Positions 26,428-36,500 are shown, counted from the first letter of the stretch. The stretch is DNA of 64,000 nt from Stigmatella aurantiaca (GCF_900109545.1 NZ_FOAP01000020.1:99903-163902), one strand, 5' to 3'. Notes: generated by a model from the letters alone, not told the origin. Made by a program: numbers and translations.

Positions 26428-26723
26428 GGGCTCATCTCTCCTGGCGAAGATGCCCCGGGAATGGGGGCTTTCTCCGGTGGGCCAGGGCATGGGTGGGCTG
26501 CGGCGTTTCGTGCCGCATCAGATAAACCCAGCGGGCCGCGTGAGATATGGACCCAGAGGCTTGGCCAATGAGCGTTGGCTGACGTTTTACAGTCGCCCTG
26601 CTCCGGCCACGGCGGCATCCGCTGGGACGCTCTGCCAGGCACGGGCGGGTGCGCCGGGCAATGCCCGGGCGCGGGCTCCCGCGGGACGGCCGGAGGGACC
26701 GGCGCATCCCGCGAGAACCAGGG

Positions 26724-27461
26724 TTAGAACTGGACGGCCGCGGTGTATGCGAAGTGGTCGGAGCCGTACTTCTCCAGGCGTTCGGCAGGACCGGTGCCGA
26801 TGCCTCGGGTGACGTAGATCTGATCGATGGGCACGCCGGAGACACCCGCCGTGTTCAGGTGGTTCATCCCCGGGATGTCCTGCGCGAGCGGACGGTTGAA
26901 GTCGCCCACGAGGACAACGGGCAGTCCCCGCGAGAGCAGCTCCGCGACGACCTCTCGCACCACGGCGTTGTGCGTCCGCCAGCGCTCCTGGCGCTCGGGG
27001 TGCTCACCGTTCCAGGCGCCGGAGATGTAATGGGTGTTGATGAACGCCAGCTTCGCGCCGGTGTCCTTGTTCTTCAGCACCACCCAGTTCACGAAGCGCG
27101 AGGGCGTTACCCCGGCCTCACCTCCGTGCGTGAGCCGGGAGCCGTCTCCCGTCTTCTCGTACTTGTTCTTGCGCCACGAGATGGCGATGGAGTTGCGGGC
27201 GTCCAGCCTGCCTTCGCCAGGACGGAAGTGGTCGTAGTACTCGAGCGCGCCAAGCTTGGAGTGGCCCTCGTCGGTATCCACCTCCTGCCAGCCGATGACG
27301 TCCGCGAGCGGCTTGAGGGTCGCGCTCCCGTGAAGGGTGTTGTGGGTCGCGACGGTGGCCGTCGTGACCGCGAGCGCCTGCATCTCCTCCGAGGGAGGGG
27401 AGGGCATGAGCCCCAGGGAGATGAGCAGGCTGAGAACGGCAGAGGACAAGAGTTTGAGCAT
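26724..27461 (-). CDS. Secreted endonuclease/exonuclease/phosphatase (EEP) family protein
   Basis: A 245-aa EEP-fold hydrolase (DNase I/sphingomyelinase superfamily). The N-terminus MLKLLSSAVLSLLISLGLMP is a signal peptide or membrane anchor. Catalytic landmarks are present in order: ATHNTLHG, WQEVD (metal Glu), INTHY, VGDFNRP (Asp/Asn) and SDHFAY (terminal Asp-His). It should cleave a phosphodiester outside the cytoplasm, either nucleic acid or phospholipid headgroup. In a predatory myxobacterium a nuclease for prey DNA is plausible. It follows a secreted GH43 gene by 61 bp on the same strand. Confidence 0.82.
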   Translation of the reverse strand: MLKLLSSAVLSLLISLGLMPSPPSEEMQALAVTTATVATHNTLHGSATLKPLADVIGWQEVDTDEGHSKLGALEYYDHFRPGEGRLDARNSIAISWRKNKYEKTGDGSRLTHGGEAGVTPSRFVNWVVLKNKDTGAKLAFINTHYISGAWNGEHPERQERWRTHNAVVREVVAELLSRGLPVVLVGDFNRPLAQDIPGMNHLNTAGVSGVPIDQIYVTRGIGTGPAERLEKYGSDHFAYTAAVQF

Positions 27462-27522
27462 GGAGTCTCAGGGGCAGGCGCCGGGTTGTATCCCCTGGCG
27501 CGTTGGGGAAAGGGGGAACTGG

Positions 27523-28566
27523 TCACTCCGGGCTGAGGAACTTGTTGACGACCGGGTTGTCATTGGAGTCCCAGCCCAGCACGCCCAGGTACATGCCCCG
27601 GTGGCCCCGGTCATCGGTCTGAGCGTCGAAGTTGATCGGGCAGGGGCTGCCACCGCACAGCCAGCCGTGGAAGAAGATCCGCTTCCCCTCGTCGATTGCC
27701 GCGGCGATGTCCGCGCCGCCGGGGCCGCACACGCCGCCGGTGTTTCCATCCGTGAGCAGGGTGTGCTGCGTGACGCTGTTGAAGGCGTTGGCGCCCACGC
27801 CGTTGGCCCGCATCCAGATGGTCTCGTAGGTGCACTTGTTGTACGGGCCGCGCGAGGCGAACAGGATGTAGTCCCCGGCGCGCTTCACGAGGACCGGGTT
27901 CTCCACGATGCGGTCCGAGCGCAGCAGCTGACGGCTGGTGGCGCCGCCAGCCACGTGGGTGCCGGCGGCGTTGAGCCGGACGATGCGCAGCGACGAGGGC
28001 AGCTGCTGCGTCTTGTAGAGCAGGAAGCGCGCCCCGTCGCTGTCCTTGAATCCGGACGGGTCGATGACGCCGGCGTTCGCGAGGGGGCGGCCCGGGACGG
28101 GGTCATCCGGGGTGGGGACGTTCGCCGCCCCCGGGCAGACGAGCGGCCCGCCCGCGACCGGGGTGAACGGCCCGAGGGGCGAGCTGGCGGTGGCCGCCCC
28201 GATGCAGCGCTGGTTGGCGTCCAGCCCGTTCACAGGGGCGGCGAAGTAGAGCACCCACTCGTTCGCGCTGATCCGCTCCAGGTCCGGAGCCCACATGCCG
28301 CCGCCCGTGGCCCACGAGGGCTTCGCGGTGAGGGCAGGCCCCTCGGACCCCCAGGGACCGGAGGCGATGTTCCCCTGGGCCGATGGAACAAGACTTCCGG
28401 TCGCCATGCCGTAGAACTGGTCGTTGTGGTTGACCACGGACGGATCGGCGAACCCACCGCTCGGCGCATACACGGGCCGGGGAGCGGCGCCTGCGCTGAA
28501 GGAGACGCTGAGGCAGGCGGCGAACGCGGCGGATGCGCCAAGGGCGCGACGGCGGAGTGGCATCAA
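27523..28566 (-). CDS. Secreted glycoside hydrolase family 43 (arabinanase/arabinosidase-like)
   Basis: A 347-aa five-bladed propeller hydrolase. A signal peptide is clear (RRRALGASAAFAACLSVSFSAGAA). The three catalytic carboxylates of GH43 can be placed: Asp in GFADPSVV (base), Asp in MWAPDLERI (modulator) and Glu in IVENPVLV (acid). FHGWLCGGSPCP near the end is typical of arabinan-acting members. It acts in the periplasm or outside the cell on arabinose-containing polysaccharide, so it could feed the ABC importer at 2-7.6 kb, though that is far away. The mRNA start region carries a hairpin that could mask the Shine-Dalgarno site (see 28567-28893). Confidence 0.85.
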   Translation of the reverse strand: MMPLRRRALGASAAFAACLSVSFSAGAAPRPVYAPSGGFADPSVVNHNDQFYGMATGSLVPSAQGNIASGPWGSEGPALTAKPSWATGGGMWAPDLERISANEWVLYFAAPVNGLDANQRCIGAATASSPLGPFTPVAGGPLVCPGAANVPTPDDPVPGRPLANAGVIDPSGFKDSDGARFLLYKTQQLPSSLRIVRLNAAGTHVAGGATSRQLLRSDRIVENPVLVKRAGDYILFASRGPYNKCTYETIWMRANGVGANAFNSVTQHTLLTDGNTGGVCGPGGADIAAAIDEGKRIFFHGWLCGGSPCPINFDAQTDDRGHRGMYLGVLGWDSNDNPVVNKFLSPE

Positions 28567-28893
28567 AGGGGGAATCCTCCTGGGAGGAGGTATACATTTA
28601 CTTCCGATTAAAAGGAATAGGCTCGTATTCCTGCTTTGAGCGCACTGGACGTCAACCTGAGTTCCCCGGTCTCTCCAAGCGCAACACCCAGCTCCGGCTC
28701 ACCCATCAGTTCCGGCCGGAGGTGCTCACACACCGGATGGATGGGTTGTACGCGCATGACGCGTTTGCAACGGCTGGCCCTCCCCTGTGGCCAGTAACGG
28801 CGCAGGGCTCACTGCGGCATGAATCCAGCACCAGAGACGGGCACCGCGTGGCCATCCAGGACGGGCGGCTCTGAGAAAGAGTGGAGAGCAGAC
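28567..28893. promoter_or_regulatory. Divergent intergenic region GH43 / multicopper oxidase
   Basis: This 327-bp region separates two divergent starts. Next to the GH43 gene, TCCTCC (28575-28580) and GGAGGA (28583-28588) are complementary, so the GH43 Shine-Dalgarno AGGAGGA could pair with an upstream CTCC run. An AT-rich block at 28590-28630 contains TATACC on the minus strand as a candidate -10, without a good -35. The remaining ~240 bp towards the oxidase show no promoter I would trust. The oxidase has GTGGAGAGC before its ATG. Confidence 0.35.
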
Positions 28894-30558
28894 ATGAGCG
28901 GCAGCGAGAATGACATGCAGCATTCGGCGTCGGGCGGGCAAGGGGAGACCGGGGGGCACTCTTCGGGTCTCCGGGATGACAGACACGGGCCTGGGCATGA
29001 GCATGGGCATGAACATGGGCCTGGCCATGGAAGCCCCTGGGGGAGACCGTTCGCACGGGAGGTGTACCATGAGGTGGTGGTCAAATACGCCACCCACAAG
29101 ATCCGCCGGGTGCTCGCTGATGGCAGTGAGCAGTTCGATCTGGTGAACCTCCGGTCCTACAATGGGAAACTGGTGGGACAGACCATGGAGGTCCGTCCAG
29201 GAGATACGCTGAAGGTTCTCCTGAAGAATCAGCTTCCCTTCAAGGATGACTTGGTTGGCGACCATCCGCACAACGGCCCGCATGGTTTCAATGTCACCAA
29301 CCTCCATTTCCACGGGATGCATGTTTCACCCGCCGGAAATTCGGACAACGTCCTGGTTGCGATTGGCCCCAATCAGGAGTTCGAGTACGAGGTCAAGATT
29401 CCGAGTGACCACCCGGCTGGCACCCATTGGTACCATGCCCACAAGCACGGGGCTGTGGGCATTCAACTGGGCAGCGGCATGGCGGGGCCGTTGATCGTCC
29501 GCGGCGGCATCGACGAGGTCGAGGGGATCCGCGGAGCCCGGGAACGCATCATCGTCCTGCAGCAGATTCCCTACAAGATGGTCACGGACCCCTACGCACA
29601 ACCTCCCAAGCAGGCGAACATGGTGGAGGAGTTCGGTCAGCTCTTCGAGTTCACCTGGCTGAGCGAGCTCGTGCCCCAGGGACGGCGCGTCACCCTCAAT
29701 GGAGAGACGCTGCCGACCTTCCAGATGAGGCCGGGAGAAGTGGAGCGCTGGCGGTTCATCCACGCGGGCATCCACTTCCCCTTGCGGCTCCGGCTGGTCC
29801 GCGAGGGTGGCAACCCCGCCACCGAGAGCATTCCCTACTACTTGATTGCCATGGACGGCATCACGACGGGGCGCCTCGACAAGGTGGAGGTGACCGAGAT
29901 GCATCCCGGGTACCGCGAGGATGTGCTGATCCAGGCGGTGGGCCGGGATGGGAAGCCCTTGGCGAAGGGGACCTACCTGCTCATCGATGAGGTGGAGCAA
30001 AACCCCAGTGCCCGGGTCTTGGCGCGCATCGTCGTGGACGGGCCGGTGAAGATGATGAGGCTGCCCAAGCCACAGGCGCTGGCGCCGTTCGCGCCGTTCA
30101 AGCCTATCACGGACGACGAGCTCACCAGCGACACGCCTCAGCCAGCGCATTTCGAAGTCCAGATGCTGCAACCACCTCCGACGCCTGTCTTCAAATTCCT
30201 CCTCAACGGCGTCGAGTTCGATCCCCATGCGCCCCCTCGCAAGCTGACCCTGGGCGCGGTGGAGGAGTGGCACGTCACCAGTACGGGCGTCCCGGAGTTC
30301 TTCCCGGGCCATCCTTTCCATATCCACACCAATCCCTTCCAGTACACGGATGAGCAGGGAAGGATCGTCTGGAAGGACACGCTCTTCGTGCCCGTCGGAA
30401 AGGAATTCCGGCTGCGCACCCGGTACAAGCGCTACATCGGCCAGTTCATGCTGCACTGCCACATCGTGTCCCACGAGGATGAGGGCATGATGGAGCTGCT
30501 GGAAGTGGTTCCGCCGGACCAGGATGCCGGTGGCGGTCACGGCCCGCACCACCATTAG
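28894..30558 (+). CDS. Multicopper oxidase with His-rich ends
   Basis: A 554-aa three-cupredoxin oxidase. The copper motifs are HFHGMHVSP, HWYHAHKHG, HPFHIHTNPF and HCHIVSHEDEGMMELLEV, the last giving the type 1 Cys, His and axial Met. The N-terminus is an unusual Gly/His stretch (HGPGHEHGHEHGPGHG near residues 31-46) and the C-terminus is GGGHGPHHH, both suited to metal capture. No Sec or Tat signal is visible with the ATG at 28894 (RBS GTGGAGAGC) or in the in-frame extension to 28819. It may therefore be a cytoplasmic or coat-type enzyme like CotA. Substrates could be phenolics, metals or bilirubin-like compounds. Confidence 0.88.
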   Translation: MSGSENDMQHSASGGQGETGGHSSGLRDDRHGPGHEHGHEHGPGHGSPWGRPFAREVYHEVVVKYATHKIRRVLADGSEQFDLVNLRSYNGKLVGQTMEVRPGDTLKVLLKNQLPFKDDLVGDHPHNGPHGFNVTNLHFHGMHVSPAGNSDNVLVAIGPNQEFEYEVKIPSDHPAGTHWYHAHKHGAVGIQLGSGMAGPLIVRGGIDEVEGIRGARERIIVLQQIPYKMVTDPYAQPPKQANMVEEFGQLFEFTWLSELVPQGRRVTLNGETLPTFQMRPGEVERWRFIHAGIHFPLRLRLVREGGNPATESIPYYLIAMDGITTGRLDKVEVTEMHPGYREDVLIQAVGRDGKPLAKGTYLLIDEVEQNPSARVLARIVVDGPVKMMRLPKPQALAPFAPFKPITDDELTSDTPQPAHFEVQMLQPPPTPVFKFLLNGVEFDPHAPPRKLTLGAVEEWHVTSTGVPEFFPGHPFHIHTNPFQYTDEQGRIVWKDTLFVPVGKEFRLRTRYKRYIGQFMLHCHIVSHEDEGMMELLEVVPPDQDAGGGHGPHHH

Positions 30559-31346
30559 GTGACTCTCAGGCTGCTCAGAAAGCGCAGGATTCTGGTCCAC
30601 CCTGTCTGCGTCTTTGGCAGGCGGGGTGCCGCTTGTGAGAGGGGGGCGGTGTCGCCGGCTGGAGCCTTGGCCAGGTGGCCTGTCTCGTTCCACCCTAGGT
30701 AGCCAGCGATGGTCTCCCGGCCCCCAATGGGCACCATCAATCCGTAGAGAAGGAGGGACCCCAGAAGCAAGATGGAGATGAGGTACACGTCCCAGGCCCA
30801 GAGCTTGCCCTGGAAGTGGACGTAGATGCACGAGGTGAAGATGAGGAGTGCGATGAGCAGGCCCACGATCCACTGGGCCAGGGATGCCTTGAGCTGACGC
30901 CAGAATGTCCAAGGCCGGAGCTGCTCGAAATTGCGCGGCATGACCTTGGAGTGCTCGGAGACCTTCAGCGTCAGGCCCACCACGGGGCTCTCGGTCGTGG
31001 CCTTGACCACCACGACGCCTTCGGCGGGAAATGCCGAGAGCGTGAAGCAGGCGGTCTTCCCCTGGATGCGGGGGGGCTCCTTGACCCAGGGGCCTGCGAA
31101 CACTTCCACCTCCTGGATACGGCCGTAGGCGTGCAACTCGAGCACCAAGGGGCCCGGGACGGGGGTGGACTCGAAGTTGCGGATGACGAAGCGCTGGTGA
31201 CGGGAGTCTCCGCCGAGCTGATGACGCTGGAACATGATGTTGGGCTTGGCGTAGTGCTGGATGACGTAGGGCACCAGGGAGCCGACCGCCGCGCAGAGGA
31301 CGAGGATGAAGTGCAGCGAGACTTCATTGAGAACGTTCGAGAGCAT
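30555..31346 (-). CDS. Hypothetical membrane protein, partner of the PAS sensor
   Basis: A 263-aa membrane protein I cannot assign. One hydrophobic segment is at the N-terminus (FILVLCAAVGSLVPYVI) and two lie near residues 155-215 (WIVGLLIALLIFTSCIYV; VYLISILLLGSLLLYGLMVPI). Between them is a beta-rich domain of about 100 residues (RFVIRNFESTPVPGPLVLELHAYG) that could face either side. The gene follows the PAS protein by 17 bp, so they are probably co-transcribed. Its stop TAA overlaps the oxidase TAG on the other strand (TTAG, 30555-30558). Confidence 0.65.
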   Translation of the reverse strand: MLSNVLNEVSLHFILVLCAAVGSLVPYVIQHYAKPNIMFQRHQLGGDSRHQRFVIRNFESTPVPGPLVLELHAYGRIQEVEVFAGPWVKEPPRIQGKTACFTLSAFPAEGVVVVKATTESPVVGLTLKVSEHSKVMPRNFEQLRPWTFWRQLKASLAQWIVGLLIALLIFTSCIYVHFQGKLWAWDVYLISILLLGSLLLYGLMVPIGGRETIAGYLGWNETGHLAKAPAGDTAPLSQAAPRLPKTQTGWTRILRFLSSLRVT

Positions 31347-31363
31347 GATGGCCCGTTTTCTCG

Positions 31364-33304
31364 TCAGGGGTGTTCTGCTGCTTTTCGAGCGTTCTCTGCC
31401 CTACGGGCTTTCTCCAGCAGGATGCGCGTCTGCTCATCTGCCCGCTCGAACATGCAGAAGACGTGACCCTTGCCTCGGGGGCGCAAGATGGGCGAGCCGA
31501 TGATGCGGAACCAGGAAACCTTCGCGGCGCCATCTGTCACGTCGAGCCGCGCCCAGTATTCCCCCGTGGTGCCCTCCCGGCGTTGAGTCCGGAGTTTTTC
31601 GAGGGGGCCCGACACGAAGGTGGACCCGCGCCGGAAATAGACCTTGCCGTCGCAGACCAGGTCCGCGAGCTGAAGGTGCTCGGAGGGCGCGGTGGGGAGC
31701 CAAGACGACGTATCGTGCACCCCGAACTTGGGAATCGGCCTGCGCAGGAGCTCCTCGGCCCGGTCATTGGCGGCGATGATGCGCCCGTCCTCGGTGAAGC
31801 GCACCACGCCCACGGGCAACCCTCGGATGAGGGCGGAGTCCCTCCGTTGGTCCTTGAGGAAGAAGCAGCGGAAGGTGAGCGCTGTGATGCCGAGCAGGCA
31901 GGCGACGACGGCGACGAAGCTGACCCAATCCTTGATGCCGCGCGGGGCCGGTTTGAAAAATGCGATCTCATAACGGTCGGCATTTCCCAGCCCGCTGTGG
32001 TGGATGGCCGCGGCGAAGTGGCCTCCGGAGGTGACGGTCAAGTCCGAAGCGCCCGAATAGGAGGGGTGCCCGGAGAACTCCCGCCACCATTGAAGGGCTG
32101 CGGCTCTGGCTTCGCGGCGCTCGGAATCACTGGAAACTTCGAAGGCGCGGCCTGGGCAGGGAAAGCCTGGCTGCCCACAGACGGTTAATTCGGGAAGGTC
32201 CTCCTTCGTGGAGGGCTCCTTCACCCGGACCAGCGTCGTCTTGAAGAGGCGCTGCTCCCGGAGCGACTGCTGGATGAGCCGAGGCGGGAGGCTGATGTCG
32301 GTGCAAAAGGCGCCCAGGCGGCCATGGCGATCCGAGACGCGGTAGCAGAGGGTGGTGACGATGCCATTGCCGTTCAGGTCGATGTGAGGGCGGGAGTGGT
32401 ACCGCTCCTTCGGATGGTCGCGGCTCACGCACGGCTGCTCTGTGGTCGGTAGCAGGGTTTGCTGGAACGCGTTGCTTTCCGTGAAAGCATGATGGGCGAC
32501 GAGCGGTGTCCTCAGCGGGACGAGGGAGCGCAGGGCGCCGTCCATCGAGATGAAATAAAAATTCTTGAAAACGGGAACATCCAAGGAGAGGTCCACGTGA
32601 GAGGGACGGTCCGAGGGCAGCTCAATGGCGGGCTTGTTGAGCATCGGGTGCAGGGCTTCGATGCTCAGGGAGCGCCAGAGACTGGCGTGAAAGGAGGGCT
32701 GCTGGCCGGATGAATCGGAGAAGGACACGAGCGGACTGGGAATCCGCAGGGTCGAGCTCTCACGGCCCTTGTCCTCGAACGCTCTGGGGAAGGGTTCGAC
32801 GGGGCGCGACCAGCGGCGCTGTTCTTCTGGGGTCGTGAGTGCCTGGAGGGTGCTGAACCGTTTATCCCCGGGCTTGATGTTCGCCTCTTCATGGAGGTGC
32901 GCCATGAACAAGGAGTAGGTCTGGTCGGGAACCGTCCCGCCCTCTTGGATCCTTGATTTCTCGGGCGAGGAGCCGGGGTCTTCTTTCAGGGCCTTCGCCT
33001 CTTCCCAGGACTCTGCCTGGCACACCGTCCAGGTGAGGTGCTTGCCAATGATGGCGGCCGGCATGGCGGGACGCTGGGCCGAGGAAGAGGGTTCCTGCTC
33101 CACCTTGAAGAGCCGCTTCAGCTGCGTCATTCCCTGCTCCACTGGGAAAAGCATCTGCCGGGCGAAGAAGCAGGCCACTGCCAGCAAGGCCATGGAGGTG
33201 GTGTAGCTCCCGAATCCATTCCGCAGCGCCGCGCGAATCTTGGCCAGAAACCTGGGGCCTAAACTCCAGCGAGCGCTGGATGGGGCCTCGCTGTGCTCCG
33301 ACAT
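31364..33304 (-). CDS. Membrane PAS-domain sensor protein without a kinase domain
   Basis: A 646-aa protein. A membrane segment at about 37-52 (MALLAVACFFARQMLF) and another at about 458-480 (VSFVAVVACLLGITALTF) bracket a ~400-aa extracytoplasmic region, probably a Cache-like ligand sensor (CYRVSDRHGRLGAFCTDISLP). After the second helix comes a PAS domain (LPVGVVRFTEDGRIIAANDRAEELL) and a short coiled-coil-like tail (ADEQTRILLEKARRAENARKAAEHP). No HisKA, HATPase or GGDEF follows: the stop comes just where an output domain usually begins. It may signal through the membrane protein encoded 17 bp downstream, or be a truncated sensor. Confidence 0.75.
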   Translation of the reverse strand: MSEHSEAPSSARWSLGPRFLAKIRAALRNGFGSYTTSMALLAVACFFARQMLFPVEQGMTQLKRLFKVEQEPSSSAQRPAMPAAIIGKHLTWTVCQAESWEEAKALKEDPGSSPEKSRIQEGGTVPDQTYSLFMAHLHEEANIKPGDKRFSTLQALTTPEEQRRWSRPVEPFPRAFEDKGRESSTLRIPSPLVSFSDSSGQQPSFHASLWRSLSIEALHPMLNKPAIELPSDRPSHVDLSLDVPVFKNFYFISMDGALRSLVPLRTPLVAHHAFTESNAFQQTLLPTTEQPCVSRDHPKERYHSRPHIDLNGNGIVTTLCYRVSDRHGRLGAFCTDISLPPRLIQQSLREQRLFKTTLVRVKEPSTKEDLPELTVCGQPGFPCPGRAFEVSSDSERREARAAALQWWREFSGHPSYSGASDLTVTSGGHFAAAIHHSGLGNADRYEIAFFKPAPRGIKDWVSFVAVVACLLGITALTFRCFFLKDQRRDSALIRGLPVGVVRFTEDGRIIAANDRAEELLRRPIPKFGVHDTSSWLPTAPSEHLQLADLVCDGKVYFRRGSTFVSGPLEKLRTQRREGTTGEYWARLDVTDGAAKVSWFRIIGSPILRPRGKGHVFCMFERADEQTRILLEKARRAENARKAAEHP

Positions 33305-33445
33305 GCCTTTCCTCCCAGGCCTGGGTCATCCCCCAGGGTCATCTGAGTCTGAAGGCGAAAGGTTCCTTTGTGACGGATGTGAGAGGGCGGGAGGCCTCCT
33401 CGCATGAGGCAGGGATGGCCGGCAGGGCTGCGGGGGGGAGGGCAA

Positions 33446-33478
33446 AGAAAAACCCAGCAACCCTTTCAGGTTGCTGGG
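33446..33478 (-). terminator. Rho-independent terminator of the GH87-like gene
   Basis: CCCAGCAACC (33453-33462), loop CTTTCA, GGTTGCTGGG (33469-33478) form a perfect 10-bp stem. On the minus strand it is followed by TTTTTCTTT (33452 down to 33444), the U-run of an intrinsic terminator. It lies about 40 bp after the stop of the 33517-36537 gene and is the clearest terminator in the window. Confidence 0.85.
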
Positions 33479-33516
33479 CTTCTTCGGATGGCGCTCGCCC
33501 TGTGGCGTGCGGGTTT

Positions 33517-36500
33517 TTACCAGCCGCTGTTGCCGGACACCTTGTTGAAGGTGAACCGGTTGCTGGGGTTCAGCAGTCCCCCCGAGGCTGCGCCGGTCAC
33601 GGTCACGTTGGTGCAGGTGGCCGTCCCGGGCACGTTCTGGGTCTCCAGCCCATAGGTCCCCGCGCCCTTGATGGTGACGTTGGTCAGGGTCACGTTGGAG
33701 ATGGGCTCGTTGTTCACGGGCGGGTGGGTGGGCGGCGGGGTCTGGCCGAAGCTGAGCTTGACGCCCGAGAAGGTGCTGTCGTTGAGCTCCACGCCCTCGA
33801 CCAGGATGTGGCCCGTGATGGCCCTGCGCGCCGCGTGGATCCACACCGCCCCGGCGGTCATGGCGAAGTTCACCTTCTGCTCGCCGCCGGTCCGGTTCAG
33901 CGTCACCCGCTTGATTTCGGTGGTGCCCAGGAAGGGCAGGTCCGCGAACCAGTCGGTGAGCAGCACGCCCGACGAGGCGTAGTGCGTGTCCGAGCCCACG
34001 CTGTCCAGGAGCTTGTTGTCCCGGCCGTTGTAGATGGCGAAGGTGTTGGCGAGGTTGGGGAGCTGCGCGGTATCGTAACGGAACGTGCAGTTCTCGTTGA
34101 TGTTGCCGTCGGACCACATGGCGAAGGCGTCATCGCCCGTGTTGCGCGCGTGCACGTGGCTGACCGTCGAGTTCTTGATGCCCGCGTGGAGGTTGATGCC
34201 GTCCGCGTAGACGTTGCGCACGCGGCCGTTGACGATGAACAGGCCGTCGGTTCCCGGTTTGATCCAGTAGCCGACCTTCGCGTGCTCGATCCAGACGTTC
34301 TGGATGTGTGAGCCCGTGCCGAAGTTCCCCTCGAACGCCGCGCGATCCGGGCCATCCTGGCGCTCGACGATGTCACCGAAGTACGCCAGATCGAACACCT
34401 GGACGTTGTTGCCCGTGCCGGTGAAGTGGTCTCCGTAGTTGGTGGCCTGGATGCGCGTGTACCAGGGGCCCGCGCCGCGCAGGTGGATGGTCTCCAGGTC
34501 CACCCGGCTGTTGATGTGGAAGACGCCCGGGGGAATCCAGACCCCCACCTTGCCGGTGGACTTCGCGCTGCTGATGGCACTGCGCAGGGCTTGCGAGTCA
34601 TCCACGTTGTCGTCCGCCCGGGCCCCGAAGTCCGTGATGCTCACGAAGTTCATGGGCATGGTCAGCGCCGGGTCCACCTGCTCGAGATCGATCAGGTCGA
34701 CCGTGTAGGAGGCCGCCGTATCCCCGCTGTCCTTCTGCAGCTTGACGGTGGCCCCCGCAGGAATGGCGGGCAGCAGGAACCGGCTCTCGTCATAGAAGCG
34801 GTGCGGACCCGGATCCCACTCGCCCGGCTTGGAGGGCGTGCCCGGGCTGTTGCCGTAGGGGTAGCCGCCGTAGACCCAGGCGTGCTTGGAGCTGAGCGGC
34901 AGCGCCTGGACCTTGCTGCCGTTGATGTACAGGCTCAGCGTCGCGTTGGTGCCGGTGCCCGTTGCCGTGTCCGGCATGCTGTAGCGCACGACGAGCGAGT
35001 TGGCCGCCTGGGGCGCCGTCCACTGCACATAGTGGCCCGTCTGGGTGAGCTTGACGGCCCGGCGCCCCGAGGACTCGGCCTCCACCGTGCCTGGCGTCCG
35101 GTTGGGGCTGAGCACCGTGGCGTTGGTCGAGCCCGTTTCGGCCTCCAACTCCTGGTAGGGCAGGGTGGCGCCCCGGGCCGCGAGGGCCTTGCCATCGACG
35201 ATGGCCACGGCGTTGATGTTCACCCCGCCGGTGGTGCCGGGATCATACTGATAGGTGATGGTGTTGAGCCCCCGGCGCAGGGTCAGGCTCTCCGTCTTCA
35301 GCGCCCAGCCCGAGGTGCTGGTGCTGGCCAGGTTCGTCGTCGCGAAATACAGGCCGTTGACGTAGACGTTCAGGGTCTTGGCGGTGCCCGAGGGGTTCGC
35401 GTAGTGCAGCCCCACGGTGTGGTTCTTCGCGGTGTCCGCGTTGACCGTGAAGATGGCGCGCGCGCCCACGGCGGCGAAGTTCCGCAGGTGGGTGGGCTCG
35501 CGGATGACGCCGCCGGAGAAGAACTGCTCCTCTGCCTCATACACGAAGCCTGAGCCCGCGGGCGGAGCGGGAGGAGGAGGCGGCGGCGGGGCCACCGCGC
35601 TGACGTTGAGGCTGTCCAGGTTGACGTTGCCCGAGTCGGACGTGTCGAACTTGTAGCTCAGCGTCTGGGTCCCCGCGCTCAGCGCGAGGGTCTCGGTCTG
35701 CGTGCCCCAGGTGTCCCAGTTGGCCGTGGCCTCGAGTGAGACTTGCTTCAGCTTCGTGGTGCCCTGGTAGAGGCTCAGGGTCTTCACGCTGCCGGTGCCG
35801 TTGGCGTAGCGCAGCGCCACCTCGTGGTTGCCCGCGGAGGCGGCGGTGACGGTGAAGCGGACGGTGGCATTGCCCTTGTTGCTGTCGGTGAAGCCGCCCA
35901 CGAAGGCGCTACCGGAGGCGCCCGTGTGGTCGGTGGCCCGCACCGCGCCGCCCAGCAGCTCCGCGTTCTCCGCCTCGTAGAGGGGGCCCGAGCCCTGCGG
36001 CGGCGGGGTCACCACCGCGTTCACGCTGAGGCTGTCCAGGTTGACGTTGCCCGAGTCGGAGGTGTCGAACTTGTAGCTCAGCGTCTGGGCGCCCGCGCTC
36101 AGCGCGAGGGTCTCGGTTTGCGTGCCCCAGGTATCCCAGTTGGCCGTCGCGGCCAGGGTGATCTGCTTGAGCTTCGTGGTGCCCCGGTAGAGGCTCAGGG
36201 TCATCGGGCTGCCGGTGCCGTTGGCGTAGCGCAGCGCCACCTCGTGGTTGCCCGCGGAGGCGGCGGTGACGGTGAAGCGGACGGTGGCATTGCCCTTGTT
36301 GCTGTCGGTGAAGCCGCCCACGAAGGCGTTGCCGGAGGCGCCCGTGTGGTCGGTGGCCCGCACCGCGCCGCCCAGCAGCTCCGCGTTCTCCGCTTCGTAG
36401 ACCGTGGCGGCCGACTGCTGTTCCGACGCCCCGCTTTCTTCGGGGGACAGCGCCTCAGGGGACAGGCATCCCGCGCCAGCGCTCAAGCTGGTCATCAGGA

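Noticed and set aside
26564..26579. Dyad GCCAA-N6-TTGGC upstream of the EF-hand-like gene
   Set aside because: Only 5-bp arms and no neighbouring promoter; kept as unproven.
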